64,000 nt of DNA from Paenarthrobacter sp. DKR-5 (GCF_018531425.1 NZ_JAHBOI010000001.1:124001-188000), one strand, 5' to 3'; positions 49,376 to 57,594 are shown, counted from the first letter of the stretch. Program-made: numbers and translations. The notes: a model not told the origin generated them from the letters alone.

Positions 49376-50482
49376 CTACAGCGAGCAGCCGATAAGCACC
49401 GGCTCTGCCTCGAGCCTGATGCCGAACTTTTCCTGCACTCCGTCCCGCACCGCGCGGGCGACAGCGAGCACGTCCTCGGCGCTCGCGGCGCCCCGGTTGG
49501 TGATCGCCAGCGTGTGCTTGGTCGACAGCGCCGCGCGGCCGCCGGAGACGGATCCGGCGTCCAGGCCAAACCCTTTGGCGAAGCCGGCACGGTCAATGAG
49601 CCAGGCGGCGGACAGTTTGACGGTCCCCTCGACGCCGGAGGGGAAGCGCGGGGCGTCCTCGGGAAGCGTGCCCGCTACGGCCGCCGGAACGATCGGATTG
49701 GTGAAGAAAGAGCCCGTGCTGAACGTATCGCGATCCTGCGGGTCCAGCACCATGCCCTTGGAACCCCGCAGCGCCAGCACTGTGCGGCGCACGTCGTTGG
49801 CGTAGGCCCGCTGGCCGACGTCGACCCCGAGCGTGCGGGCGAGCTCGGCGTAACGCACCGGGGCGCTCATCCGGCCCAAGGCGAGCTGGAACTCCACGGT
49901 CAGCACGACGTACCGTGGGGAGCCCTCGACGGTGCTTTCCTTCAGCACGGAGTTGCGGTAACTGAACTTCAGCTCCGAGTTGGTGAACGTCTTCACCGCG
50001 CGCTTCTGCCGGTCCCAGACCCGGATGAGGGCGATGGTCTGCGAAACATCGGAACCGTAGGCACCCACGTTTTGCACCGGGGTCGCACCGGTGGATCCCG
50101 GGATGCCGGAGAGCGCCTCGAGCCCCGACCACGCGTGCAGCACCGTCGCCTCGACAAGCCGGTCCCAGTTCTGGCCTGCCTGGACCACCAGGCTGACGCC
50201 GCCGCAGGTGTCCTCGGAGTTGACCTTGTAGCCGCTGGAAGCAATCCGCAGGACCGTGCCGGGGAACCCGTCGTCGCCGACAACGAGGTTGGAGCCGCCG
50301 CCAATGATCAGCAGCGGCTCGCCGGCATCGTCCGCGCTGCGGACGGCGTCGATGATCTCCGCCTCGGTGGCCGCCTCCACGATCCGGGCCGCCGGGCCGC
50401 CGACTCCCAGCGTGGTGAGGGAGGCAAGCGTCCCGGCCCCGGTCAGCGGGGTGCCGGGCATTGGGTTCTGCGCGTCCGTCAT
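49376..50482 (-). CDS. murB: UDP-N-acetylmuramate dehydrogenase
   Basis: 368-aa FAD enzyme making UDP-MurNAc for peptidoglycan. FAD-binding features: LTTLGVGGPA, LLIIGGGSNLVV, and SGIPGSTGATPVQNVGAYG near residue 131. SAAWLIDRAGFAKGFG and the terminal EPVLIG with the catalytic Glu are present. ATG at 50482 overlaps the MFS stop (ATGA). The order MaoC-MaoC-(MFS)-murB is a familiar actinobacterial neighbourhood. Long upstream frame extension rejected. Confidence 0.96.
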   Translation of the reverse strand: MTDAQNPMPGTPLTGAGTLASLTTLGVGGPAARIVEAATEAEIIDAVRSADDAGEPLLIIGGGSNLVVGDDGFPGTVLRIASSGYKVNSEDTCGGVSLVVQAGQNWDRLVEATVLHAWSGLEALSGIPGSTGATPVQNVGAYGSDVSQTIALIRVWDRQKRAVKTFTNSELKFSYRNSVLKESTVEGSPRYVVLTVEFQLALGRMSAPVRYAELARTLGVDVGQRAYANDVRRTVLALRGSKGMVLDPQDRDTFSTGSFFTNPIVPAAVAGTLPEDAPRFPSGVEGTVKLSAAWLIDRAGFAKGFGLDAGSVSGGRAALSTKHTLAITNRGAASAEDVLAVARAVRDGVQEKFGIRLEAEPVLIGCSL

Positions 50483-51777
50483 TTCTGCCACGCCTCCACC
50501 GTATCGCGGCGGGCGCTGCCGGCGGTCGCCAGGCTGACCCCGACGAGGGCCAGCACCGCCAGCAGGGCGTACCGGATTCCCACCCGGTCCCCCAGCAGGC
50601 CCAGCAGGGGCGGACCGCAGAGAAAGGCCGCGTAACCGATGGTGGACACCACTGACACGCGGGCGGCGGCGGAGCGCGGGTCGTCCGCGGCGGCGGACAT
50701 CCCCACCGGGAAGCCGAGCGACACGCCGAGGCCCCAGAGCGCGAGCGCGGCCATGGCAAGCCACTGCCAAGGCGAGAAGACGAAGACGGCCAGGCCCGTG
50801 ATGGCGAGCGAAGCGCAGAGCCGCAGCACCACCACGCGGCCATGGCGGTCCAGCAGCACCGTTCCGGAGAGCCGACCCAGCGTCATGGCGACGACGAAGA
50901 TGCCGTAGGCCAGGGCCCCCACGGCGTTCGAGGTCCGGTAGCCGTCGGCCATCGCCAGCGCCACCCAGTCCCCTGCCGCTCCTTCGCCAAGAGCCATGCC
51001 CAGCACCATCAGGCCCAGCAGCAGGGTGCGCCGCTCCCGCCAGGCCGCGAAAACCAGGGACCGGTTGCCGCGGGGTGATGGCCCGGCTTCGGGTTCCGGC
51101 ACGGCCTGCGGCTCCGCAGCAAGCGTGATGGTCTCCAGCGGCCCGGTGTTCAGGCTCGCGGCCGCTCCGGGAATGCTGTCCGCGCGGAAGTTCCGCGCCC
51201 CGGTCCAGACGGTGGCCACGACAACGGTGCCAACCACCCCCAGATGCCAGGCGACGGGAACGTTCCAGAAGGCCGCAAGGGAGCCGAGGCCGGCCCCGAG
51301 GACCGTTCCGGCGCTGAAGGCCGCGTGCAGGCGGGGCATGATGTGCCGCCGCAGGGCCCGCTCGACGGCGGCGCCCTCCACGTTCGAGGCGACGTTCCAG
51401 GACCCGGTGCCCAGCCCGAGGAGCGTCAGGGCGGCGCCGGCCGCGGGGGCACTGGCCAGCACTGTGGAACCGAGCCCCACGAGGAGCAGGCTCACGCCCA
51501 CCAGGGCGCTTCCGGTCTGGATCGTGCGCCGTGAACCGAGCCGAAGGATCACGAACCCGGAGGCTGACACCGACAGGAAGGAACCGACGGACATGCACAG
51601 CAGCAGCAGGCCCACGGTGGCGGGCGTCAGTTGCAGGGCATCCCGGATGGCCGGAAGCCTGGAAACCCAGGAAGCGAATGCGAGGCCGCTCGCCGCGTAA
51701 GCGCGGGCCACACCGTTGCGCCAGGCCAGCGTCGCCGGACTGGCCGAAGGGCCTTGGGCGCGCCGCCCGGCCCTCAC
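50479..51777 (-). CDS. MFS transporter
   Basis: 432-aa membrane protein with about 12 spans, sharing the RLPAIRDALQLTPATVGLLLL start seen in MFS proteins of the YbjJ-like group. A basic, Pro-rich cytoplasmic loop near residues 205-235 separates the two halves. GTG start overlaps the MaoC stop (GTGA) and its stop overlaps murB. The insertion of a transporter between the dehydratases and murB is the only departure from the usual order. Substrate unknown. Confidence 0.85.
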   Translation of the reverse strand: MRAGRRAQGPSASPATLAWRNGVARAYAASGLAFASWVSRLPAIRDALQLTPATVGLLLLCMSVGSFLSVSASGFVILRLGSRRTIQTGSALVGVSLLLVGLGSTVLASAPAAGAALTLLGLGTGSWNVASNVEGAAVERALRRHIMPRLHAAFSAGTVLGAGLGSLAAFWNVPVAWHLGVVGTVVVATVWTGARNFRADSIPGAAASLNTGPLETITLAAEPQAVPEPEAGPSPRGNRSLVFAAWRERRTLLLGLMVLGMALGEGAAGDWVALAMADGYRTSNAVGALAYGIFVVAMTLGRLSGTVLLDRHGRVVVLRLCASLAITGLAVFVFSPWQWLAMAALALWGLGVSLGFPVGMSAAADDPRSAAARVSVVSTIGYAAFLCGPPLLGLLGDRVGIRYALLAVLALVGVSLATAGSARRDTVEAWQK

Positions 51778-52205
51778 CTCACACGGACCAGGGCCTGGGC
51801 CTTGACGAGCACTTTCTGTCCGCCGGCAGTCACGGCCAGGTCCACCCGGACAGTGGCGTCGTCCTCGTTCACGGCGCCGATCGTTCCGGTGACCTCAATG
51901 ACCGCGCCCACAGCGCCGTCGACGTCCTCCACCGTGACCGGCTTGGTGAAGCGGGTCTGGTAGTCGACGACCGCGCCCGGGTCCCCCGCCCAGTCGGTGA
52001 CGAGCTGCACTGCAGCGCCCATGGTGAACATACCGTGCGCGATGACGCCGGGCAGCTCCACCATCCGGGCGAATCGTTCGTTCCAGTGAATCGGGTTGAA
52101 GTCACCGGAGGCTCCGGCGTACCTGACGAGGTCCTGCCGGGTCACCTCGATGCTGCGGGAACCGATCTGCTGGCCGACGGACAACTCTGACAGCACCATG
52201 CTCAT
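51774..52205 (-). CDS. MaoC-family (R)-hydroxyacyl dehydratase, catalytic-type subunit
   Basis: 143-aa hot-dog-fold protein. The hydratase/dehydratase catalytic pair is in GDFNPIHWNERFAR (Asp and His) near residue 36. It resembles the HadB-type subunit that works with the preceding HadA-type protein. In mycobacteria this pair acts in the FAS-II dehydration step; the function in an organism without mycolic acids is unclear. ATG at 52205 follows GAGGAGAG and overlaps the upstream stop. Confidence 0.85.
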   Translation of the reverse strand: MSMVLSELSVGQQIGSRSIEVTRQDLVRYAGASGDFNPIHWNERFARMVELPGVIAHGMFTMGAAVQLVTDWAGDPGAVVDYQTRFTKPVTVEDVDGAVGAVIEVTGTIGAVNEDDATVRVDLAVTAGGQKVLVKAQALVRVR

Positions 52206-52651
52206 TGGTTCTCTCCTCGGACCAGGATCGACGAGGTGGTGGTGGCCACGCGCTCGCCCTCGGGGGTGCTGATTTCGGCGCGCGTCGTGAGCATCGCGCC
52301 CCCGCCCATGGACCGCACCTGATCCACGTGGAGCTCGGCGACCAGGCGGTCCCCGGCGACAATCGGCCGGTGGTGGGTGAAACGCTGCTCGGCATGCACC
52401 ACGCGGGAGAAGTCGACGCCGGCTTCCGGGTCCTCGATGAGCTGCGCATCGGCGCGTTGGGCAACAATGATGGCGAACGTCGGAGGTGCCACCAGATCCT
52501 CGTACCCGAGGGTGCGCGCAGCCTCGACGTCGAAGTGCGCGGCGTGCGTGGCTTTGACAGCGCGGGCGAACTCGCGGATCTTCTCGCGTCCGACGTCGTA
52601 CACCTCGCCGGAGGGATAGCTGCGGCCCTGGAGATTTGGGTTGATGGACAT
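52202..52651 (-). CDS. MaoC-family dehydratase, N-terminal-type (HadA-like) subunit
   Basis: 149-aa hot-dog-fold protein, starting MSINPNLQGRSYPSGEVYDVG and with APPTFAIIVAQ, EQRFTHHRPIVAGDRL typical of the FAS1_DH_region/HadA family. It lacks the D-x4-H catalytic motif of its partner and presumably forms a heterodimer with it. TAAGGT ends 6 nt before the ATG, which may be a leaderless start, although GGTGGAGG could also serve as ribosome binding site. Confidence 0.85.
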   Translation of the reverse strand: MSINPNLQGRSYPSGEVYDVGREKIREFARAVKATHAAHFDVEAARTLGYEDLVAPPTFAIIVAQRADAQLIEDPEAGVDFSRVVHAEQRFTHHRPIVAGDRLVAELHVDQVRSMGGGAMLTTRAEISTPEGERVATTTSSILVRGENQ

Positions 52652-52657
52652 GCCTCC

Positions 52658-52663
52658 ACCTTA
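52658..52663 (-). promoter_or_regulatory. -10 box, putative leaderless promoter (MaoC-MaoC-MFS-murB)
   Basis: TAAGGT on the minus strand, exactly 6 nt before the ATG at 52651. A GGAGG sequence overlaps the gap, so classical initiation is an alternative. Confidence 0.45.
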
Positions 52664-52696
52664 TCGCGGGGGCAGCGGCTGGCTTCGGTGGACGCT

Positions 52697-52732
52697 GTTG
52701 CGCGCAGCGCAACCTGGTTGCGCAGCGTGCAC
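52697..52732 (+). promoter_or_regulatory. Palindromic operator candidate upstream of the sugar-acid operon
   Basis: A perfect 17-bp palindrome GTTGCGC-GCA-GCGCAAC (52697-52713) is followed by an imperfect second site beginning GTTGCGC at 52717. The two starts are 20 bp apart, close to two helical turns. It lies 70-90 bp upstream of the kinase start in the region shared with the divergent MaoC genes. The IclR-family regulator encoded one gene downstream is the obvious candidate ligand-dependent regulator (inference). Confidence 0.6.
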
Positions 52733-52784
52733 GTCTTCGCTGATAGTGGTGGTGCCCGCCGTCGACGCCGACAGAAGGATCGCA

Positions 52785-53729
52785 GTGCAGCACACCGACG
52801 TGATTTGCGTGGGGGAAACCATGGCCCTGGTGACCCCTGTCGAACCCGTGCCTCTCGCCACCGCGGACCTGTTCCGGATCGAGTGCGGCGGGGCCGAATC
52901 CAATGTGGCGATCCAACTGCGCCAGCTGGGCCTGGAAACCATGTGGTTCAGCAGGCTCGGCGCCGACCCCCTCGGTGAGCGCGTACTGGCCGCCGTTGGC
53001 AGCCACGGCGTGGACACCTCCCTGGTGATCACGGACCCGTCCGCCCCGACCGGCCTGTACCTCAAGGATCCCGGGCTCGGCGGCACCCGGGTCCACTACT
53101 ACCGCAAGGGTTCGGCAGCCTCACGGATGTCGCCGGCGGACCTGGGCATCCTCCCGCTCTCCACGGCGCGCCTGGTGCATGTCTCCGGGATCACCCCGGG
53201 GCTGTCCCCTTCCTGCCGGTCGATGCTCGACCGGCTGTTCGAGCTCACCGCTGCCACGGAGGCGCTGCTCTCCTTCGACGTGAACTACCGGCCCGGCGTG
53301 TGGTCCGTCGAGGATGCCGCACCCGTGCTGCTGGACTTCGCCCGCCGGGCCGACGTCGTCCTGGTCGGACGCGATGAGGCCGAAGTGCTGTGGGGCACCT
53401 CCACGGCCGAGGCCGTTCGCGACCTCCTGCCGGGGACACGACGGCTGGTCGTGAAGGACGCCGACGTCGGCGCCACCGAGTTCATCCCGGGGCAGGAGAC
53501 CATCTTTGTGCCCGCCCGGCGCGTCGAGGTCGTCGAAGCCGTCGGAGCCGGGGACGCGTTCGCCGCCGGCTATCTCGCCGCGCTGCTCGCGGGTGACCCT
53601 GCTGCGGAACGGCTCGCGCGCGGACACGAGCAGGCGGCCAGCGCGCTCTCCAGCACTGCGGACTTCGTGCCCGCCGGCACCCGCTTGCTGCCTGGCGGCG
53701 GGGCGGCCGTTATGGAGGCCGGCGCCTGA
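52785..53729 (+). CDS. PfkB-family 2-keto-3-deoxy sugar-acid kinase
   Basis: 314-aa ribokinase-family enzyme. IECGGAESNVAIQLRQLG near residue 28 and the catalytic VEAVGAGDAFAAGYLA near residue 253 are the two PfkB signatures; the Asp in GAGDA is the catalytic base. YLKDPGLGGTRVHYYRKGSAAS near residue 88 is typical of KDG kinases. With the aldolase two genes downstream and galactonate dehydratase beyond, it should phosphorylate 2-keto-3-deoxygalactonate or -gluconate. GTG at 52785 follows AGAAGGA. Upstream extension rejected. Confidence 0.88.
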   Translation: MQHTDVICVGETMALVTPVEPVPLATADLFRIECGGAESNVAIQLRQLGLETMWFSRLGADPLGERVLAAVGSHGVDTSLVITDPSAPTGLYLKDPGLGGTRVHYYRKGSAASRMSPADLGILPLSTARLVHVSGITPGLSPSCRSMLDRLFELTAATEALLSFDVNYRPGVWSVEDAAPVLLDFARRADVVLVGRDEAEVLWGTSTAEAVRDLLPGTRRLVVKDADVGATEFIPGQETIFVPARRVEVVEAVGAGDAFAAGYLAALLAGDPAAERLARGHEQAASALSSTADFVPAGTRLLPGGGAAVMEAGA

Positions 53730-54472
53730 TGTCGCACAGCGTTGCCCGGGCGGTCGCGGTCCTGGAGCTGCTCTCGACCGGCCCCGGGACGCAGTCGGCG
53801 GTCGCTGCTGCCTTGGGCGTGCACCGCTCGACGGCGCTGCGGCTGCTTGAGTCCCTCTCCGAGGGCGGCCTGGTCCGCCGCGGCGACGACCAGCGCTACT
53901 ACCTCGGCTCCCGCCTCAACGGCCTCGCCGCCGCGGCAGCGGACCAGTTCGAACTCGGAGCCGCCGCCCACCGGCATCTGGCGGCTCTGCAGCGTGCCAC
54001 CGGCGCCACGGTCCACCTGGGCGCCCTCGAGAACCGGGTGATCCGGTATGTCGACAAGGTCGAGCCCGCCCGCTCGGTCCGGCTCTATTCACAGATCGGC
54101 GCCCCGGTCATCCTGCACACCGCGGGAATCAGCAAGGCCATCCTCGCCTTCCAGCACCCGGAGGTGGCCGCGGAGCTGCTCGCCGGGCACGTCTACGAAC
54201 GGTTCACCGCGACCACCCTGACCAGCCGGGCGGAACTGGACGCGGAGCTCGCCCGGGTCCGCGGGCGCGGCTTTGCCGTGGACGACTCCGAGCACGAAAG
54301 CTTCATCGGCTGCATCGCCGTGCCGGTCCGCGGCCATGACGGGTCCGTCAGCTGCGCGGTCTCGTTGACCGAACTTACCGCCAGGGCGACAGTTGCCGCC
54401 CTGGAATCCCACCTCGGCCGGCTTACCGAAGCTGCCGACGCCATCGCGAAGGAGCTTGGATGGAAACCCTGA
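53729..54472 (+). CDS. IclR-family transcriptional regulator
   Basis: 247-aa regulator with an N-terminal winged helix (residues about 3-60; SAVAAALGVHRSTALRLLES) and a C-terminal effector domain with GATVHLGALENRVIRYVDKV and FAVDDSEHESFIGCIAVPV. Similar in role to DgoR/KdgR, which respond to sugar acids. ATG overlaps the kinase stop by TGATG, so it autoregulates its own operon if it binds the palindrome at 52697. Confidence 0.9.
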   Translation: MSHSVARAVAVLELLSTGPGTQSAVAAALGVHRSTALRLLESLSEGGLVRRGDDQRYYLGSRLNGLAAAAADQFELGAAAHRHLAALQRATGATVHLGALENRVIRYVDKVEPARSVRLYSQIGAPVILHTAGISKAILAFQHPEVAAELLAGHVYERFTATTLTSRAELDAELARVRGRGFAVDDSEHESFIGCIAVPVRGHDGSVSCAVSLTELTARATVAALESHLGRLTEAADAIAKELGWKP

Positions 54473-55113
54473 TGACTACCGGTGATTCGAACAGCTGGTT
54501 TGATCAAGCCTTCCGAAGGGCGCCGCTCATGGCGATCCTGCGCGGCTTCGGAACGGCCCGCAGCCTCGAGCTGGCTGCCACGGCCTGGGACCTCGGCCTG
54601 GACTGCGTGGAGGTGCCTATCCAGACACCGGCCGACGTCGAAGCGCTCGCCGCCGTCGTCGAAGCCGGAGCGGCGCGCGGCAAGCAGGTCGGGGCCGGCA
54701 CCGTGGTCATGCCGGAGCATGTGGCGCAGGCGCACGCCGCCGGCGCGGCCTTCACCGTCAGCCCCGGCTTCGACCCGGAGGTCGTGCAGGCCTCCCTGGC
54801 CGCGGGGATGCCCTCGCTGCCGGGGGTTGCCACGCCGAGCGAGATCCAGCTGGCTGCCAAGCTGGGGCTGCTGTGGCTGAAGGCCTTTCCCGCCTCCGAG
54901 CTCGGCACCGGCTGGTTCAAAGCCGTCTGCGGGCCTTTTCCGCAGCTGAAGTTCGTCGCCACGGGAGGGCTCGACGCCGGCAACGCGGCGGACTACCTCG
55001 ATGCCGGCGTCCGTGTCGTCGCCGTCGGCTCCGCCCTGCAGGACCCGAACCAGCTCGGGGCCCTCGCCGGGCTGCTCACGAGCCGCAACCGTGACGCGGT
55101 TTCCCGTTTATGA
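54460..55113 (+). CDS. KDPG/KDPGal-type aldolase
   Basis: 217-aa class I aldolase cleaving 2-keto-3-deoxy-6-phospho-sugar acids to pyruvate and glyceraldehyde 3-phosphate. Glu51 (CVEVP) and Schiff-base Lys141 (WLKAFP) are the catalytic pair; RGFGTARS and GAGTVVMPEHV match the phosphate and substrate loops. AAGGAG sits 5 nt before the ATG, which overlaps iclR by 13 nt. The last six residues (DAVSRL) and the stop codon are encoded by the palindromic repeat at 55091, so the C-terminus has probably been remodelled by that element. Confidence 0.88.
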   Translation: METLMTTGDSNSWFDQAFRRAPLMAILRGFGTARSLELAATAWDLGLDCVEVPIQTPADVEALAAVVEAGAARGKQVGAGTVVMPEHVAQAHAAGAAFTVSPGFDPEVVQASLAAGMPSLPGVATPSEIQLAAKLGLLWLKAFPASELGTGWFKAVCGPFPQLKFVATGGLDAGNAADYLDAGVRVVAVGSALQDPNQLGALAGLLTSRNRDAVSRL

Positions 55114-55152
55114 CGCGCTTTGTCGCGCGTCATAAACGGGAAACCGCGTCAT
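55091..55152. repeat. Dispersed palindromic repeat, copy 2
   Basis: A perfect 26-bp inverted repeat (55092-55117 with 55126-55151) with an 8-nt loop, sharing TGACGCGGTTTCCCG and TTATGACGCG blocks with the copy at 29343. It lies between the convergent aldolase and galactonate dehydratase genes and contains the aldolase stop. It could act as a bidirectional terminator, although it has no T tract. Confidence 0.85.
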
Positions 55153-55162
55153 AACCTGGAGA

Positions 55163-56308
55163 TCACCACTCGGCGAAAGCGCCGTCGTCGTGCCGCCAGA
55201 CGGGGCCGCGCCAGGCATGGCCCTTCTTGCTGGCCTCGCGCACTGCCCTCTCGTCAACCGTGATCCCCAGACCCGGCCCAGTGAGCCGCTGCACCCGGCC
55301 GTCGGTGAACGTGAAGACCTCGCGGTCCACCACGTAGTCCAGCACCTCCGCTCCCCGGTTGTAGTGGATGCCGATGCTTTGTTCCTGGATGAGGTGGTTC
55401 GGCGTGGCGAAACCGATCTGCAGGCTGGCCGCGAGCGCGATCGGGCCGAGCGGGCAGTGCGGTGCGATCTGGACGTCGAAAATCTCGGCGAGCGAGGCGA
55501 TCCGGCGCAGCTCGGAAATCCCTCCGGCGTGCGAGGTGTCCGGCTGCGCGACGGCGATCCCGGATTGCAGCACTGGAAGGAACTCCTGGCGCGAGTACAG
55601 CCGCTCCCCCGTCGCGATCGGGATGGACGTCGCCGACGTGATGCCGCTCAGCAGGTGGGAGCCCTCGGGCAGCGTCGGTTCCTCGAGGAAGAACGGCCGC
55701 AGCGGTTCCAGCAGCGGAAGCACGCGGCGCACGTTGGCCACGGTGAAACGGCCGTGGAAGTCCACCGCGACGTCCCGCGTGTCCCCCAGCACGCCGCGGG
55801 CGGCCGCGACCCGGGCCACCACCGCATCGATGTCGGCGATGGTGCCCAGCGGGCCCATGCGGCCGCTGGCGTTCATCTTCACTGCCGTGAAGCCCGCCTC
55901 CACCTGTTCGGCGATGGCGTCCGCAACCTGGTCCGGCTCGTCGCCTCCCACCCAGCAGTACATCCGGATGGAGTCCCTGACCGGGCCGCCAAGGAGCACG
56001 TGGACGGGGACCCCGAGGTGCTTGCCCTGGATGTCCCAGAGCGCCTGGTCCAGGCCCGAGACCGCGCTGGCCAGCACCGCTCCGCCCCGGTAGAAGGACC
56101 CCTTGGTCATCACCTGCCAGTGGTCCTCGATGCGCTGCGGGTCCTGGCCGATCAGCAGTTCGGAGAGCTGGACGACGGCGGCACGGACGGTCTCTGAACG
56201 TCCCTCGAGCGACGCCTCGCCCCAGCCGACGATGCCGGTGTCCGTCTCGACGCGCACGAAGAGCCAGCGCGGGGGTACGAGGAACGTCTCGATCCGGGAG
56301 ATTCGCAC
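55163..56308 (-). CDS. dgoD: D-galactonate dehydratase (enolase superfamily)
   Basis: 381-aa enzyme of the mandelate racemase subgroup, removing water from galactonate to give 2-keto-3-deoxygalactonate. It can be aligned by eye with E. coli DgoD throughout: TFLVPPRWLF, YRGGAVLASAVSGLDQALWD, CWVGGDEPDQV. The metal ligands are Asp183 (VDFHGR), Glu209 (FLEEP) and Glu235 (TGERLYSR); the catalytic acid/base are His185 and His284 (APHCPLGP). GTG start after GAAAGGA. It converges on the kinase-iclR-aldolase operon, giving a complete De Ley-Doudoroff route. Confidence 0.92.
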   Translation of the reverse strand: MRISRIETFLVPPRWLFVRVETDTGIVGWGEASLEGRSETVRAAVVQLSELLIGQDPQRIEDHWQVMTKGSFYRGGAVLASAVSGLDQALWDIQGKHLGVPVHVLLGGPVRDSIRMYCWVGGDEPDQVADAIAEQVEAGFTAVKMNASGRMGPLGTIADIDAVVARVAAARGVLGDTRDVAVDFHGRFTVANVRRVLPLLEPLRPFFLEEPTLPEGSHLLSGITSATSIPIATGERLYSRQEFLPVLQSGIAVAQPDTSHAGGISELRRIASLAEIFDVQIAPHCPLGPIALAASLQIGFATPNHLIQEQSIGIHYNRGAEVLDYVVDREVFTFTDGRVQRLTGPGLGITVDERAVREASKKGHAWRGPVWRHDDGAFAEW

Positions 56309-56318
56309 GGTTTTCCTT

Positions 56319-56543
56319 TCAGCCCCGCATGCGCTTTCGGACGGTGCGGGCGCGAATGACCAGTCCTGTCACGTGAAGAACGAGTCCGATGCCGATGAAC
56401 GGCAGGCCCGCGACCATGAGCGCTCGGTTCTGTGTGTTCGCCCCGATGATCGTCATCAGGATCCCGGCAGCGGTGAAGGTCATCGAGACGATGACGATCG
56501 TCCGGTACACGGGCGTGGCGGTCTCCCAGAAGTCGCGAAGCAT
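56319..56543 (-). CDS. Small two-span membrane protein, 74 aa
   Basis: Hypothetical protein with two hydrophobic segments (TIVIVSMTFTAAGILMTIIG and ALMVAGLPFIGIGLVLHVTG) and a basic C-terminus. No family recognised. A TACCAT box ends exactly 6 nt before its ATG, so it may be leaderless. dgoD starts 10 nt after its stop, so the two may be co-transcribed. Function unknown. Confidence 0.7.
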   Translation of the reverse strand: MLRDFWETATPVYRTIVIVSMTFTAAGILMTIIGANTQNRALMVAGLPFIGIGLVLHVTGLVIRARTVRKRMRG

Positions 56544-56549
56544 TCCCCC

Positions 56550-56555
56550 ATGGTA
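56550..56555 (-). promoter_or_regulatory. -10 box, putative leaderless promoter (74-aa protein, dgoD)
   Basis: TACCAT on the minus strand, 6 nt before the ATG at 56543. The gap GGGGGA could also act as a ribosome binding site. Confidence 0.4.
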
Positions 56556-56596
56556 GCGGCGGAGGAACCCAGCTGCTTCGACGGCCGCGCGGACGT

Positions 56597-57508
56597 TCAG
56601 CCGTCCAGCCCGAGCCGGCGCCGCCGGGCCCGCGCCGACAGCTCGCTTGGACCCTGTTTCTGCAGCACCACACCAATCGCCGCGAGGACTGCTTTGGCCG
56701 CGCCCACCGCCGGCAGCCGGAGAGGCCCCACATGGGCCGGTTCGAGGCCGAGCAGCCGTCGGTAGCGCGGATCGATGGTGGCGACGGCGCCTTCGAAAAG
56801 GACCCGGTAGCCCGGCAGCAGCGCCGGGTGCAGCGGCGGCCGGCGGATGAACCGCACCACTTCCTCCACCCGCGGGCCCCCGCAGAGGACGCCCTCGTCG
56901 AGCAGACTGTCCATGGCGGCACGCAGCTGCGCCTCTGAGCGAGGGGGCTCCGGAACCTGCATCAGCTCCGCCGCGGCGGACCACTCGCGAACGTAGGCAT
57001 CGGCACCGCCGGGAATGCCGCCGCCCCACACCTGATGCGCCGTGAGGAAGGATTCCGCGAAGGCCATATGCACCCAGGCAAGCAGCTCCGGGTCGTTCGC
57101 CGAATAGGGCAGGACGGCCCCGTCCGCCCGCTGATACGTGCCCTGGACACGTTCATGCAGCCGGCGCACGTAATCGGAGCCGCCCTTCGCGGCCGCCGTG
57201 TCCCCGTAGGTGACCGTGAAGATCCAGCGGATGGTCCCCGCCAGGCGCCCCAGCGGATCCTCCCGGAACCGGGAGAACTCGTAGACCCCGGCCAGCGCCC
57301 CGGGGTGCAGGGCCTGGATCAGCAGCGCCCTGATGCCGGCCACGATCGGGCTCATCCCGCCGTGGACCGCCCAAGTGGCAGAGGACGGGCCGAAGAAGCC
57401 GCCGTCGTCGCCTTTCGCCAGGTCCAGCTCCCATTGCGGCACGCCCTCGGACTGGCCGCTGAAGGTCAGGCGCAGCAGCCTGCGCCAGCCCGACAGCACG
57501 TCAATCAT
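56597..57508 (-). CDS. MpaB/rubber-oxygenase-like (DUF2236) family protein
   Basis: 303-aa protein of the ER-bound oxygenase MpaB/latex-clearing protein family, which binds b-type heme and cleaves C=C bonds in known members. Conserved family segments are SSATWAVHGGMSPIVAG, QALHPGALAGVYEFSRFR with its His, and LAWVHMAFAESFLTAHQVWG with the likely heme-side His. No signal peptide, so cytoplasmic. ATG at 57508 follows GGGGGA at good spacing; an ATG seven codons upstream is an alternative start. Substrate unknown. Confidence 0.8.
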   Translation of the reverse strand: MIDVLSGWRRLLRLTFSGQSEGVPQWELDLAKGDDGGFFGPSSATWAVHGGMSPIVAGIRALLIQALHPGALAGVYEFSRFREDPLGRLAGTIRWIFTVTYGDTAAAKGGSDYVRRLHERVQGTYQRADGAVLPYSANDPELLAWVHMAFAESFLTAHQVWGGGIPGGADAYVREWSAAAELMQVPEPPRSEAQLRAAMDSLLDEGVLCGGPRVEEVVRFIRRPPLHPALLPGYRVLFEGAVATIDPRYRRLLGLEPAHVGPLRLPAVGAAKAVLAAIGVVLQKQGPSELSARARRRRLGLDG

Positions 57509-57555
57509 CCGGAAATCCCCCTGCAGCATGTGCTCTTGCAGTGTTCCACGTGCAC

Positions 57556-57594
57556 GGCCCCTGATCCGTTCCCGGCGGGAACGGACCAGGGGCC
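57556..57594 (-). terminator. Hairpin after the CitE-like gene
   Basis: An 18-bp stem (57556-57573 with 57577-57594) with GGC loop. It has one position that is a G-U pair in minus-strand RNA but a mismatch in plus-strand RNA, so it fits the minus-strand CitE gene that ends 26 bp upstream. No T tract. Confidence 0.7.

Noticed and set aside
50483-51598. 372-residue extension of MurB across the MFS gene
   Set aside because: MurB aligns from its own ATG; the extension has no homology features.
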